Of a DNA stretch of 64,000 nt, positions 10,003 to 20,584 are shown piece after piece (within the stretch, counting starts at the first letter, position 1; each line of letters starts with the position of its first letter). The notes under the pieces are model-generated. The model had not been told where the DNA came from. It did not search any database and saw nothing but the letters and a program-made list of their open reading frames with translations. The translations under genes were made by a program, and so were the position numbers. Source of the stretch: an uncultured Alphaproteobacteria bacterium (GTDB lineage: Bacteria; Pseudomonadota; Alphaproteobacteria; Rs-D84). The stretch spans positions 167,202 to 231,201 of the forward strand of contig CALXMS010000001.1 in NCBI GenBank assembly GCA_944389535.1. The letters are read 5' to 3'.

Positions 10003-11772
10003 TTATCCCTTTTTACGAACCTGGATATGAACTTCGCGAAGTTGTTTTTCTGTTACTTCACTTGGACTGCCCATCATTAGATCTTGTCCACGTTGATTTG
10101 TTGGGAAAATAACAACTTCACGTAAATTAGGTTCATTCAACATAATCTGAACTAATCTATCCAGACCAAACGCACATCCACCGTGCGGTGGGGCGCCATA
10201 TTGGAAAGCAGTATACATACCACCAAATTTCTGCTTTACGATTTCTTCATCATAACCAGTTATTTCAAAGCAACGTAACATAATCTCAGGATTATAGTTA
10301 CGTAAACCGCCACTACATATTTCAGCACCATTTAATACCATATCAAACTGTGCGGCTTTAATAGATAATGGGTCTTTTGTTTTCAATTCTTCCAACGTCG
10401 CCATTGGGAATGAGAATGGGTTATGAGTAAACGCCAATCCTGTCGGAGATTCTTCATCTTCTTCAAAGAAAGGGAAAGATTCAATCCAGCAAAGACGAAA
10501 CTCTTTTGGATCAATCAAACCTAAATCTTCGCCCAATTTATTACGCAATTTACCGGCGGCCTTTGCTGCAGTTTCTTCCTTATCGCAAATAAAGAATAAA
10601 GAAGAATTATCACCAGATATTTCACGTAATTTTGCAATGCGATCAGCATCTAGCTTCTTTGCGACAGGACCTTTTGCTTCATCTGAAAAAACGATATAGC
10701 CTAACCCACCAAGCCCCAGTTCTTTAACAGCATATTCGCCAAGTTTATCAAACCAAGAACGTGGTTTGTCTGCGCTATTAGGTGCAGGAATTGCCCGAAC
10801 CACCGCCCCCTGCTCTATGGCACTTGCAAAAATACCAAAATCAGAACCACGGAATATTTCTGTAACGTCAGAAATAATAATTGGGTTTCTTAAATCAGGT
10901 TTATCACTGCCATACTTCAACATTGCTTCATCAAACGGTATATGCGGGATTTCCGGGCATACTTTCGCATCTGGCACAAATTCTTTAATGATTGCAGGCA
11001 TTAAAGTATTTCCAACAGCCTGAATATCTGGCAGATCAACAAAAGACATTTCTAAATCTAATTGATAAAATTCTAACAATCTATCAGCACGCAAATCTTC
11101 GTCACGAAAGCACGGCGCAATCTGAAAATATCTATCAAACCCAGATATTTGAATTAATTGTTTAAACTGCTGTGGCGCCTGTGGTAACGCATAGAACATC
11201 CCATGATGATAACGTGACGGAACAATAAAGTCACGTGCTCCTTCTGGACTAGAAGCTGTTAAAATAGGTGTCTGGAATTCTGAAAAACCCATTTCCCACA
11301 TTTTATCACGAATGAATTTAATCATTTTGTTACGCATTAAAATGTTGCGATGTAAAGATTCGCGACGTAAATCTAAATAACGGTATTTCAAACGCAAATC
11401 TTCTGATACGGAATCATCGTCACCGAAAACTTGGAAAGGCAAAACATCAGCATTTGTTAAGACCTCCCAAGATTCAGCTTTGACTTCTATTTCCCCTGTT
11501 GGGATTTTATCGTTTATAGCAGCGGAATCACGTGCAACAACAGTCCCTGTAATTTTAATAACTGATTCTGGACGAACTTTTTCCAAAGCTTCGTTACCGC
11601 CATCAAATACACATTGCGTAATGCCATAATTATCGCGCAAATCGACGAACAATAACGCACCGTGGTCACGTTTACGATGTACCCAACCAGAAAGCGTTAC
11701 AACTTCGCCCACGTTTTTCTTTGTTAATTCACCACACGTATGTGTTCTATACTTAGATTTTAAAGATAACAT
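10003..11772 (-). CDS. aspS: Aspartyl-tRNA synthetase
   Basis: A 589-residue class II synthetase. An N-terminal OB-fold anticodon domain (LSGWVHRKRDHGALLFVDLR) is followed by motif 2 around FRDEDLRADR and a bacterial insertion domain. Motif 3 is near the C-terminus (GCAFGLDRL). It charges tRNA-Asp. The start is set at 11772, where GGGACC lies just upstream. A longer in-frame start at 11868 would read through the T-box structure and is rejected. The gene is isolated from its upstream neighbour by a 218-bp leader. Confidence 0.97.
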   Translation of the reverse strand: MLSLKSKYRTHTCGELTKKNVGEVVTLSGWVHRKRDHGALLFVDLRDNYGITQCVFDGGNEALEKVRPESVIKITGTVVARDSAAINDKIPTGEIEVKAESWEVLTNADVLPFQVFGDDDSVSEDLRLKYRYLDLRRESLHRNILMRNKMIKFIRDKMWEMGFSEFQTPILTASSPEGARDFIVPSRYHHGMFYALPQAPQQFKQLIQISGFDRYFQIAPCFRDEDLRADRLLEFYQLDLEMSFVDLPDIQAVGNTLMPAIIKEFVPDAKVCPEIPHIPFDEAMLKYGSDKPDLRNPIIISDVTEIFRGSDFGIFASAIEQGAVVRAIPAPNSADKPRSWFDKLGEYAVKELGLGGLGYIVFSDEAKGPVAKKLDADRIAKLREISGDNSSLFFICDKEETAAKAAGKLRNKLGEDLGLIDPKEFRLCWIESFPFFEEDEESPTGLAFTHNPFSFPMATLEELKTKDPLSIKAAQFDMVLNGAEICSGGLRNYNPEIMLRCFEITGYDEEIVKQKFGGMYTAFQYGAPPHGGCAFGLDRLVQIMLNEPNLREVVIFPTNQRGQDLMMGSPSEVTEKQLREVHIQVRKKG

Positions 11773-11950
11773 ATTTGGTCCCTTTTTTATTAATCGGGAA
11801 CAGAAAATAAAGAACTTTCGGCACCCGACAAGATTTATTACAGGGGCGCAATTTTTGCGCGGTGCCACCCTGATTTATAACTTTATTGGGTTTAGCCTAT
11901 TCCATGGTTGTCAATCATATCATCACAGACGCGCCCTTAAAAACTTGAAT
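11773..11950 (-). promoter_or_regulatory. T-box leader ahead of aspS
   Basis: At 11871-11858 (minus strand) the leader contains AGGGTGGCACCGCG, matching the T-box consensus AGGGUGGNACCGCG at all 14 positions. It forms the standard antiterminator: CAGGG pairs with CCCTG across a GCGCAA/TTGCGC hairpin. The variable base of UGGN is C, which would pair with discriminator G73, the base found in tRNA-Asp. A competing pairing exists: GGCACC inside the T-box with GGTGCC about 25 bases downstream. The stretch before the T-box is short (about 75 bases from the predicted start), so Stem I would be reduced. The specifier loop could not be placed with confidence; a GAC codon is present in this part. There is no clear poly-U terminator, so control could be translational. 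Confidence 0.82.
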
Positions 11951-11953
11951 TAG

Positions 11954-11982
11954 ATTTTATACCGAGATTTTCAGGATTTCAA
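11954..11982 (-). promoter_or_regulatory. Promoter for the aspS leader
   Basis: On the minus strand TTGAAA (11982-11977) and TAAAAT (11959-11954) are separated by 17 bp, just after the end of the Slam-like gene. This would start the T-box leader near 11947 and make aspS independent of the lipoprotein-exporter genes. Confidence 0.5.
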
Positions 11983-11990
11983 GTATTATC

Positions 11991-13340
11991 TTAAAAACGC
12001 TGTTGCATTGAAAAGAATACAGAAAATTTATCAAATTCGCGCTGCCATATATTTGAATCTCGTCTAGTATAATTAAAAGTTAATGTCGGAACAAAACCCC
12101 ATATATCAAACTTATTATTCGATATTGATAACGAATACATATGCGTAAAATCTTTTTCTGTCATTTTAATATACTGATTATCTTTTACTGTCCATTTTAC
12201 GTCATCATAAATTGTCCAATATAGAGCAGGCTCTACATAAACATGGAATCCCCACGGCAATTCGGCGCCCAATCCAATTGATGCAACAGGTTGCCAATAT
12301 GAATAACTAGGATTTACAGTATCCTCACGCTGCAATCCGACAGATAAAGAAGTATATATACGCGAGTTAAATGAATAAAATATTCTTGAATTAGCAGAAT
12401 ACGTCTGTCCATCTAAAAAATCACCGTATTCGTCATATGTATTTTCCATGAATCTTAAATATAACCCACCGGACAATTTGTTTGTAAAATCATAATTAGT
12501 ATCTAAGCGCACCCCAGCAGACCAATTATATTCATCCCAACCATACCAGCGACGCGCAGCAATTCCTGCCAACCATACGTCACCCCTATTCCATACAAAG
12601 CGTGGACCGGTCGATGCAGATAGGTAAAGATCATCGTACTCGTGCTTATCATAAACATTGGAATAAATGCTTGCCTCTGATTTCCAGCGCCACTGATCAG
12701 ATAATTTAAACTCATAATTTCCGCCAAGCGTTAAGTTAGCTCCAACAGCGGATACAGGTTCAACTAATTCATTACACCATAGCCCGCCCATAAATTCTAT
12801 GCACTCTGTTCCACCGACAGCATTATTTACGTTATTATCTGGCGCAGCACCAAAATTAAACCATACGTTCCAATTTTTATTCTGCCGTACTATATAACGA
12901 TAATAGTTCATAACGTTTTTTACGGCGACCGGTAAATCATCATCTGCCATGGCTAATCGCAGATGGTAATCAGCCCTTTGCCATTTTTCTGTATGCATAT
13001 AACAAACGGCCAGTTCGAACCGTACCCTGGCTAAATCTGGGAACTTATCTAACAATTCACGGTAAATTTCTATGGCTTTATCATAGTCGCCTTGCTTTTG
13101 TGCGATTTGCCCCAATAAAAACCAACGTTCTATTTCCAGCGGTAAAACACCTGTTTGAGGCGTTTTGGTTAACAACTGTGTTGCATGCTCAAAGTCACCA
13201 TTATCAACCAGCGCACCGGCTAGTTGCATAACTTCGGTTGCAGTCATTGAAATTTCTGTTGTGTTTTCTGCAGAATTAGATTCTGCCAGCGCAAAAGCCG
13301 GCAGAATCATTAACATCAACACAACTATAATTTTTTTCAA
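11991..13340 (-). CDS. Surface lipoprotein assembly modifier (Slam-like) outer-membrane protein
   Basis: A 449-residue protein. It has a signal peptide ending at ALA (about residue 19), TPR-like helices (about 30-150, e.g. GQIAQKQGDYDKAIEIYREL), and a C-terminal barrel of about 280 residues rich in alternating aromatic strands and ending in F. TPR plus a DUF560-type barrel is the Slam layout. Slam proteins move lipoproteins such as TbpB to the cell surface. It starts with TTG directly after the TAA of the upstream lipoprotein gene, with GGAAAGG as ribosome site. The upstream gene encodes a TbpB-like lipoprotein, so the two look like exporter and substrate. Confidence 0.78.
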   Translation of the reverse strand: MKKIIVVLMLMILPAFALAESNSAENTTEISMTATEVMQLAGALVDNGDFEHATQLLTKTPQTGVLPLEIERWFLLGQIAQKQGDYDKAIEIYRELLDKFPDLARVRFELAVCYMHTEKWQRADYHLRLAMADDDLPVAVKNVMNYYRYIVRQNKNWNVWFNFGAAPDNNVNNAVGGTECIEFMGGLWCNELVEPVSAVGANLTLGGNYEFKLSDQWRWKSEASIYSNVYDKHEYDDLYLSASTGPRFVWNRGDVWLAGIAARRWYGWDEYNWSAGVRLDTNYDFTNKLSGGLYLRFMENTYDEYGDFLDGQTYSANSRIFYSFNSRIYTSLSVGLQREDTVNPSYSYWQPVASIGLGAELPWGFHVYVEPALYWTIYDDVKWTVKDNQYIKMTEKDFTHMYSLSISNNKFDIWGFVPTLTFNYTRRDSNIWQREFDKFSVFFSMQQRF

Positions 13341-14678
13341 TTATTGTGCCTTTCCACCAAAACCTAAAAATACATTTAGATTTCCGTCTTCTTGTGATTG
13401 CCCTACGTGTTGCTGATATTGCAACAACATTACAGCCTCTTCTGGCACACCATTATCACCGAAGTAACCTTTTTCAAAACTTAATACCTCATTTTCACCG
13501 GCGTTTAGCGGCGGGTTCTTTAATTGATAAATATCATCTATTTGACGCCCCATATCATCTACTTCAAAAGATTGAACTCTATCGCCTTTATTTACCAGCT
13601 TTACATCATACCAATTATTAAAACTGGCAGAAAAAGTTTCTTCACCTGTTGCTTTATTGAATACCAACGTCGCATTTTTATCTTCGATACCTAAATCGAC
13701 GGCACCCGTTTCATTGGCTGGGTTTACCATACCTTTGGCAATTCCCTTAAAAGTAACATCTTCTTTGATATTTTCTGTACTTATATTTTTAGCCAAATAT
13801 CCGCCCATAAAAGGTATAACCGCACCGGATTCGTCTCTGCCAGACAATGTCGTTCCTTCTGCCGCGGTAAAAGTTCCAAAATCAGAATATTGTAACCCTA
13901 ACTCTTTAGCATAAGATTCCATTATAAGTTCACCAGAAGTATTATCCGAATTAAAATCAAATCTGTCTGTATCACCAACGCGACTTAACCAGGTATATAA
14001 TTTTGCTGGACTGTATTTAGAAGAACCGGAACCTACGTCTTCAAACTTAACACCGACAACTTTACCTTCATCATTAATTTTTAATTTCATCACATCACTG
14101 GCACCGGTTGTAATTAAAGCACTAAAGAACGTACCATCTAGTCTTATTTCCTCTGGTTGTCCCTGACCAGGTGTTTCATAAACTTCTTCTGCTTTATTTT
14201 TTATTTCATCAGCATGTTCTTTTACATATGCTTTTATATCGTCCCAATTACCAGGTAAAGCATCTTTGAAACCGGCCGCGATTAAGGCATAACGAACCCC
14301 CTTTGCATCTAAAGAATCAAGATTATCCAAATTTTGCAGCGTTTCTAACATCTTATCAAAAAGCAATTGGTTACAATCGCGTTCTGATTTACATATATTA
14401 TCACCACCGGCGCGAACAGAACCATTTCTATTTAAAGAAAATAAAACCGGCGAATCTGTTTGTTGAATTGCGGCCATAACATCATCATATTCATCACCGA
14501 AAACGGTTTTAAGATATGCTGTTCTTTTTGTTTCATCAGAAACAGTAGAATTCATAGTTAAAACTTCTGCGTTACTTGCCTTGACTTCTTCTGATACAGA
14601 ACCGAAACTTGGATTGATTATTATGTCACCACCAGGATTAGTTACAGCACCGCCGCCGCCACCCGAGCCGCCGCCCAC
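13341..14678 (-). CDS. TbpB-like surface lipoprotein, mature part (frame-shifted from its signal peptide)
   Basis: The open frame begins with GTG and a Gly-rich tether, then about 430 residues ending in a beta-barrel domain of the Slam-dependent lipoprotein type (barrel-like segment with GGYLAKN, TFKGIAKG and a C-terminal FLGFGGKAQ). The signal peptide and lipobox Cys lie just upstream in another frame (start 14724). Removing one G from the GGG at the Cys codon boundary would join the two into a normal lipoprotein. The gene is thus a one-base frameshift, a phase-variable gene or a sequencing error. The protein family commonly binds host iron or haem proteins; the ligand here is unknown. It is cotranscribed with the Slam-like gene. 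Confidence 0.7.
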   Translation of the reverse strand: MGGGSGGGGGAVTNPGGDIIINPSFGSVSEEVKASNAEVLTMNSTVSDETKRTAYLKTVFGDEYDDVMAAIQQTDSPVLFSLNRNGSVRAGGDNICKSERDCNQLLFDKMLETLQNLDNLDSLDAKGVRYALIAAGFKDALPGNWDDIKAYVKEHADEIKNKAEEVYETPGQGQPEEIRLDGTFFSALITTGASDVMKLKINDEGKVVGVKFEDVGSGSSKYSPAKLYTWLSRVGDTDRFDFNSDNTSGELIMESYAKELGLQYSDFGTFTAAEGTTLSGRDESGAVIPFMGGYLAKNISTENIKEDVTFKGIAKGMVNPANETGAVDLGIEDKNATLVFNKATGEETFSASFNNWYDVKLVNKGDRVQSFEVDDMGRQIDDIYQLKNPPLNAGENEVLSFEKGYFGDNGVPEEAVMLLQYQQHVGQSQEDGNLNVFLGFGGKAQ

Positions 14679-14724
14679 AAGCAGTTAAAGCCAATAAACT
14701 AGTTAAAAATATGATTTTTTTCAT
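14676..14724 (-). other. Detached lipoprotein signal peptide of the Slam substrate
   Basis: An ATG at 14724 with AAAAGGATG upstream starts MKKIIFLTSLLALTAC, a full signal peptide with lipobox L-T-A-C (Cys16, codon 14679-14677). This frame then runs into Arg/Trp codons and stops after about 12 residues. The Gly-rich tether continues in the neighbouring frame. Confidence 0.8.
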
Positions 14725-14848
14725 ACCGCATCCTTTTTATATTAAAAACATTAAATAAAGATACCACGCTATGTGATAATGGTAATATCGGTATATACCT
14801 AAAGCAAGTTTTAATTATGGATAAAAAGAAAGCGTCTATATATTTTAG

Positions 14849-14922
14849 TGGTGCCCTAAGCAAGAATCGGACTTGCGACTCGTCCTTACCAAGGACGTGT
14901 TTTACCACTAGACTATTAGGGC
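14849..14922 (-). tRNA. tRNA-Thr (GGT)
   Basis: A 74-base cloverleaf with encoded CCA. The acceptor stem is GCCCTAA/TTAGGGC with discriminator A. The anticodon arm is CGTCC-TTGGTAA-GGACG, anticodon GGT. The T-arm is recognisable, with CCGATTC in its loop. Confidence 0.88.
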
Positions 14923-14996
14923 ATATGTACCGCTCATTATAAGGTAGGCACCTGAAAAATCAAGAATAAAAAAACTGGCAAATGCCAGATATGTCT

Positions 14997-15073
14997 TGGT
15001 AGCGGGAGAGGGACTTGAACCCCCGACACGTGGATTATGATTCCACTGCTCTAACCTGCTGAGCTATCCCGCC
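14997..15073 (-). tRNA. tRNA-Met (CAT), elongator type
   Basis: A 77-base cloverleaf with encoded CCA and acceptor stem GGCGGGA paired to TCCCGCT (one wobble). The anticodon arm is GTGGA-ATCATAA-TCCAC, anticodon CAT. The first base pair is G-C/U-type rather than the C-A mismatch of the initiator, and the overall sequence resembles alphaproteobacterial elongator tRNA-Met. A CAT tRNA-Ile2 is the alternative. Confidence 0.88.
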
Positions 15074-15184
15074 AATGCCTCGAATTATATCAAAGAAAAT
15101 CTCAAAAGCAAGAGAAAGAATAAGCATACTACTTAACGAATAAAATCTTAAGCAAAAATCATTATGCTTTTTAATAAAATACTA

Positions 15185-15213
15185 TTGAAAATGCACTAAA
15201 TCTATTATATATT
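15185..15213 (+). promoter_or_regulatory. Promoter for the PagL-like gene, probably leaderless
   Basis: TTGAAA (15185-15190), a 17-bp spacer and TATATT (15208-15213) are followed by only 6 bases before the ATG at 15220. No ribosome site is visible. Confidence 0.5.
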
Positions 15214-15219
15214 TCATAC

Positions 15220-15777
15220 ATGAAAAAAATCGCATTATTTTTATGTATTTTGTGTTTTACAGTCCCAGCATATGCGACTGACAATCCATTTATGGGAAAT
15301 CATAAAAATCAAATTGCCTTTAATATTGGTCAAGGGGTAAATAGTGGTTTTCTAATTCCGCCACCGACACAACTCGTACCTTTTTACCTGACCCATATTC
15401 AATATTCACAACCAACAACCTTTTTTAAAATTCCTGCGCGTCAATCGATAAACATTGGTCAAACGTTGGGGTTTGGTCAAAGATATGGTTGGAACTGGGA
15501 TAAATACACTATACCTATGATATTTTTATCCGAAGATGTTGCTGTTGCACATGGTAAAAGATGGTACTTTTCAACTGGATTTGGTGTCGGGTTGCAAGCG
15601 CAACAAAACGAACGCATAGGATCAAAATTACTGTTTCAGTTTAAACTTATTGGCGGTTATAGAATTACCGACAATTGGGCCATCGAATTATTTATGCAAC
15701 ATTTTTCAAACGCTAATACGGCGATTGAAAACAACTCTTATGCTTTTTACGGTCTTGGCATGGCTTATAGTTTTTAA
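15220..15777 (+). CDS. PagL-like lipid A deacylase
   Basis: A 185-residue outer-membrane barrel protein. The signal peptide ends at A-Y-A (about residue 19), then come eight or so amphipathic strands ending in an aromatic C-terminus (MAYSF). The segment QHFSNA (160-165) carries the His-X-Ser pair (H161, S163) that forms the active site of PagL, which removes the 3-O acyl chain of lipid A and dampens host TLR4 sensing. Family size and motif position agree. It stands alone between tRNA genes and ung, with its own promoter and terminator. Confidence 0.78.
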   Translation: MKKIALFLCILCFTVPAYATDNPFMGNHKNQIAFNIGQGVNSGFLIPPPTQLVPFYLTHIQYSQPTTFFKIPARQSINIGQTLGFGQRYGWNWDKYTIPMIFLSEDVAVAHGKRWYFSTGFGVGLQAQQNERIGSKLLFQFKLIGGYRITDNWAIELFMQHFSNANTAIENNSYAFYGLGMAYSF

Positions 15778-15779
15778 TA

Positions 15780-15808
15780 AAAAAGCTGGCATTTGCCGGC
15801 TTTTTTAT
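15780..15808 (+). terminator. Bidirectional terminator between the PagL-like gene and ung
   Basis: AAAAGCTGGC-ATTT-GCCGGCTTTTTT has a 9-bp stem with one G-T pair. It is flanked by A-runs and T-runs, so it can serve both converging genes. Confidence 0.85.
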
Positions 15809-16470
15809 TACCAAATTATCGGCGTTTTTCCGTGTTCTATTAAATATTGATTTGCCCGAGAAAAATGGTGGTTTCCAAAAAAACCGCGACTTGCCGATAA
15901 AGGTGACGGATGAACGCTTTTTAATATAAGATTTCGTTCTGGGGCAACAAACTCTGCTTTCCTTTGAGCATATGCGCCCCACAACATATAAACTATATGT
16001 TCTTGTCTGGAAACAGCGCGTATTACTGCATCTGTAAATTGTTCCCACCCCTTCCCCGCATGAGAAGCCGCCATATGAGCCTGAACGGTCAATGTAGCAT
16101 TTAATAATAAAACCCCCTGTTCCGCCCAATACGTTAAATCACCATGCGTAACAGATGGTTTACCCAAATCATTTTGAATTTCTTTATAAATATTTATTAA
16201 AGACGGCGGTATCGGCGTCGGCGGTAAAACAGAAAAACACAAACCATGCGCTTGACCAGGTTCATGATACGGATCTTGTCCGATAATTACAACTTTTACT
16301 TTATCTAATGGGCATAAATTAAATGCGTTAAATATATTGGCGGGAGCAGGATAAACAGCTTTACCAGACAAATATTCACCACGTACAAAATCAGTTAACT
16401 TAATAAAGTAATCTTTATCAAATTCATCTGCCAATGCCTCTTTCCAAGTTTGTTCTATTTTTACATTCAT
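15808..16470 (-). CDS. ung: Uracil-DNA glycosylase
   Basis: A 220-residue family 1 UDG. The water-activating loop GQDPYH is at 64-69 and the DNA-intercalating loop HPSPLSA lies near the C-terminus. It removes uracil from DNA as the first step of base excision repair. The start is set at 16470, where the ATG overlaps the upstream TGA as ATGA, indicating translational coupling with the HhH glycosylase gene. An upstream in-frame start at 16503 would cause a longer overlap. Confidence 0.96.
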   Translation of the reverse strand: MNVKIEQTWKEALADEFDKDYFIKLTDFVRGEYLSGKAVYPAPANIFNAFNLCPLDKVKVVIIGQDPYHEPGQAHGLCFSVLPPTPIPPSLINIYKEIQNDLGKPSVTHGDLTYWAEQGVLLLNATLTVQAHMAASHAGKGWEQFTDAVIRAVSRQEHIVYMLWGAYAQRKAEFVAPERNLILKSVHPSPLSASRGFFGNHHFSRANQYLIEHGKTPIIW

Positions 16471-17114
16471 AATTTTATCAACCCATTTTGACAAGCTTTC
16501 CATAAAACAACATCTATATACCCACGCGGCAAACCTGTTTCTTTTACCAAATGCGCAAACATATCGTCACATGCCGTTTTTACTTCTTTGTCTAATTTAG
16601 CATTATTTATTTTTTCTTTCAACGCACTATTGCCTGCATACATAACGCCAAGACGCTGAATCCATATATCATATTTTACAATATCTTCACCAAGATTTCT
16701 TGCTAAATGATTTGCTGTAATTTTTCCGATGTGCGGTAATTTTTGTAAATATACCAAACGTGAATTTAAATCATGCAATTTATAATATTCGTCACAAAAA
16801 ATTTTGCGATTTTGCCATACTTCACAAATTGCTTTAATTTTATTTTTGTTATTAAAAATGCACAATAAGTCATTATAATTAAACGTATTATCAACTATAA
16901 AATTCATGATTTTTTTATGAATATTTTTTGCTGTTTTTTGAGAAAAACCACCGGCTAAGATCACATAGATCACCTGCTCTGCAAATTCGCCATCAGATAA
17001 TACGCGACGACACGATAAATTTTCTTTTATTTCATCAAACGTCTGCGCATCAGAATCAAGCCCCATTTTGCGCAAACGAGAATCTAAATCAAAGAACCAA
17101 TTCGCCGAAAACAT
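16467..17114 (-). CDS. HhH-GPD family DNA glycosylase-like protein
   Basis: A 215-residue all-helical protein. A helix-hairpin-helix ([13 protein letters not shown], about residues 131-143) is followed by the GPD aspartate region (KYDIWIQR). The position where bifunctional enzymes such as Nth carry the catalytic lysine is Ile here, with a Lys one residue earlier. No iron-sulfur cysteines are present. It may act as a monofunctional base glycosylase, or on 8-oxoguanine-like lesions. It is linked to ung by ATGA and to the upstream small gene by TAATG, so the three form one operon. Confidence 0.6.
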   Translation of the reverse strand: MFSANWFFDLDSRLRKMGLDSDAQTFDEIKENLSCRRVLSDGEFAEQVIYVILAGGFSQKTAKNIHKKIMNFIVDNTFNYNDLLCIFNNKNKIKAICEVWQNRKIFCDEYYKLHDLNSRLVYLQKLPHIGKITANHLARNLGEDIVKYDIWIQRLGVMYAGNSALKEKINNAKLDKEVKTACDDMFAHLVKETGLPRGYIDVVLWKACQNGLIKL

Positions 17115-17428
17115 TATCTATTTTGTTGTTCTTTCCATGCTGCCACAATTTTAGATTTATCATCCGTTTTTCCAATACGATCCAGATTTTTTTGTTTTGC
17201 TTTCAATAGTGCCATTCCTTTAACCATATCGTCTATCTTAAGAATTTTCTTCAATTCTTCATAACGCGCCAATTTTGCAGGATCTGTGGTTGGGTGTCCA
17301 TGATTGTTAAGAACCTCATATTCTAACAAAGAATATTCTTTTTGAAGCTTATCCATTTCTGTTTTTTCGATATTTCTATCTTCATTAAACAAAATGGTTC
17401 CGTCTTCTTTTATTTTATAATCAACCAT
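17114..17428 (-). CDS. Hypothetical protein, coiled-coil
   Basis: This 104-residue, highly charged protein is rich in Lys, Glu and Asp and probably helical (LQKEYSLLEYEVLNN, YEELKKILKIDDM). It has no signal peptide or recognised domain. It follows gyrB by 14 bp and overlaps the HhH glycosylase start by one base (TAATG), placing it in a gyrB-to-ung transcription unit. Confidence 0.6.
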   Translation of the reverse strand: MVDYKIKEDGTILFNEDRNIEKTEMDKLQKEYSLLEYEVLNNHGHPTTDPAKLARYEELKKILKIDDMVKGMALLKAKQKNLDRIGKTDDKSKIVAAWKEQQNR

Positions 17429-17442
17429 TTTTTACCTTTCTG

Positions 17443-19842
<2,400 letters not shown>

Positions 19843-19983
19843 TTATATTCCTTTCTTTTTTCTATGTAAAGATAGCAATTTATGCTATAATTATCAAGAA
19901 AAAAGGGGCCGTTTTCACATTGGAGTAAAAACAACAAAAAAACCAGAAATTCGGTCTTTTCATGCCAAATAAGGAAGGTAAAA

Positions 19984-20553
19984 ATGAGATTTAAACTATT
20001 ATATTTCGGAGATATATTAATTAACCCCAAAAAGCGCTCGCAGCACATATCCGATATACGCATGCAATTCCATCCGCAATTAAAAAAGTTATTAGAACAC
20101 CAACCATGGGATAACATGACAAAATACATGATGCCGACGGCCACAAAAAGCCCTATTACAACGCGTCATATAGGTGGAATTGATTGGAATCCGATAATCA
20201 CACCAAGTTTAAAACTACTTGCAGAAATCGATATTCAAATGATGCATCCTGAAATAGTCGGTCTTCCTCATAGTGACATAGATAATAGAGTAAAAACTAT
20301 ACTAGACGGATTACGCTGTCCACAAAACGAACACGAAATTGGGGAAAATACTCCTCGTGACATAGGGCCGATTTATACACTATTAGATGATGATCATTTA
20401 ATAACAAAACTTTCTGTAAACACAAGTCACTTACTATCCACAGAACTGTTTAACCCGAATATTTCTCATACTGCTGATACAATATTCATGCTGTTAGATA
20501 TAAATGTACGCGTAGCAGAAGGAACTTTAGAAAACCTACCTTTTATGGTATAA
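19984..20553 (+). CDS. RusA-like Holliday junction endonuclease family protein (tentative)
   Basis: A 189-residue protein. The middle part (SDIDNRVKTILDGL ... LLDDDHLITKLSV) matches the acidic core of RusA, where D-X-D-N and a downstream Asp-Asp pair coordinate Mg2+ for junction cleavage. It is longer than the 120-residue phage RusA, with an extra N-terminal segment of about 60 residues and a C-terminal extension. RusA proteins are usually prophage-borne; here it stands alone beside gyrB, in the opposite orientation. The fold call rests on the acidic motif and needs a profile search. Confidence 0.5.
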   Translation: MRFKLLYFGDILINPKKRSQHISDIRMQFHPQLKKLLEHQPWDNMTKYMMPTATKSPITTRHIGGIDWNPIITPSLKLLAEIDIQMMHPEIVGLPHSDIDNRVKTILDGLRCPQNEHEIGENTPRDIGPIYTLLDDDHLITKLSVNTSHLLSTELFNPNISHTADTIFMLLDINVRVAEGTLENLPFMV

Positions 20554-20555
20554 AT

Positions 20556-20584
20556 AAAAAAACGCCTTTTAAGGCGTTTTTTTA
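20556..20584 (+). terminator. Bidirectional terminator between the RusA-like gene and pilR
   Basis: AAAAACGCCTT and AAGGCGTTTTT form a perfect stem with almost no loop, flanked by A and T runs. It overlaps the last bases of pilR. Confidence 0.85.

Noticed and set aside
11773-11868. Longer aspS start at 11868
   Set aside because: The extra 32 residues would be encoded by the T-box and leader; the ATG at 11772 has a ribosome site and begins with the normal AspRS sequence.
14699-14908. 69-codon minus-strand frame
   Set aside because: It overlaps tRNA-Thr (GGT) and the lipoprotein signal sequence and has no ribosome site.
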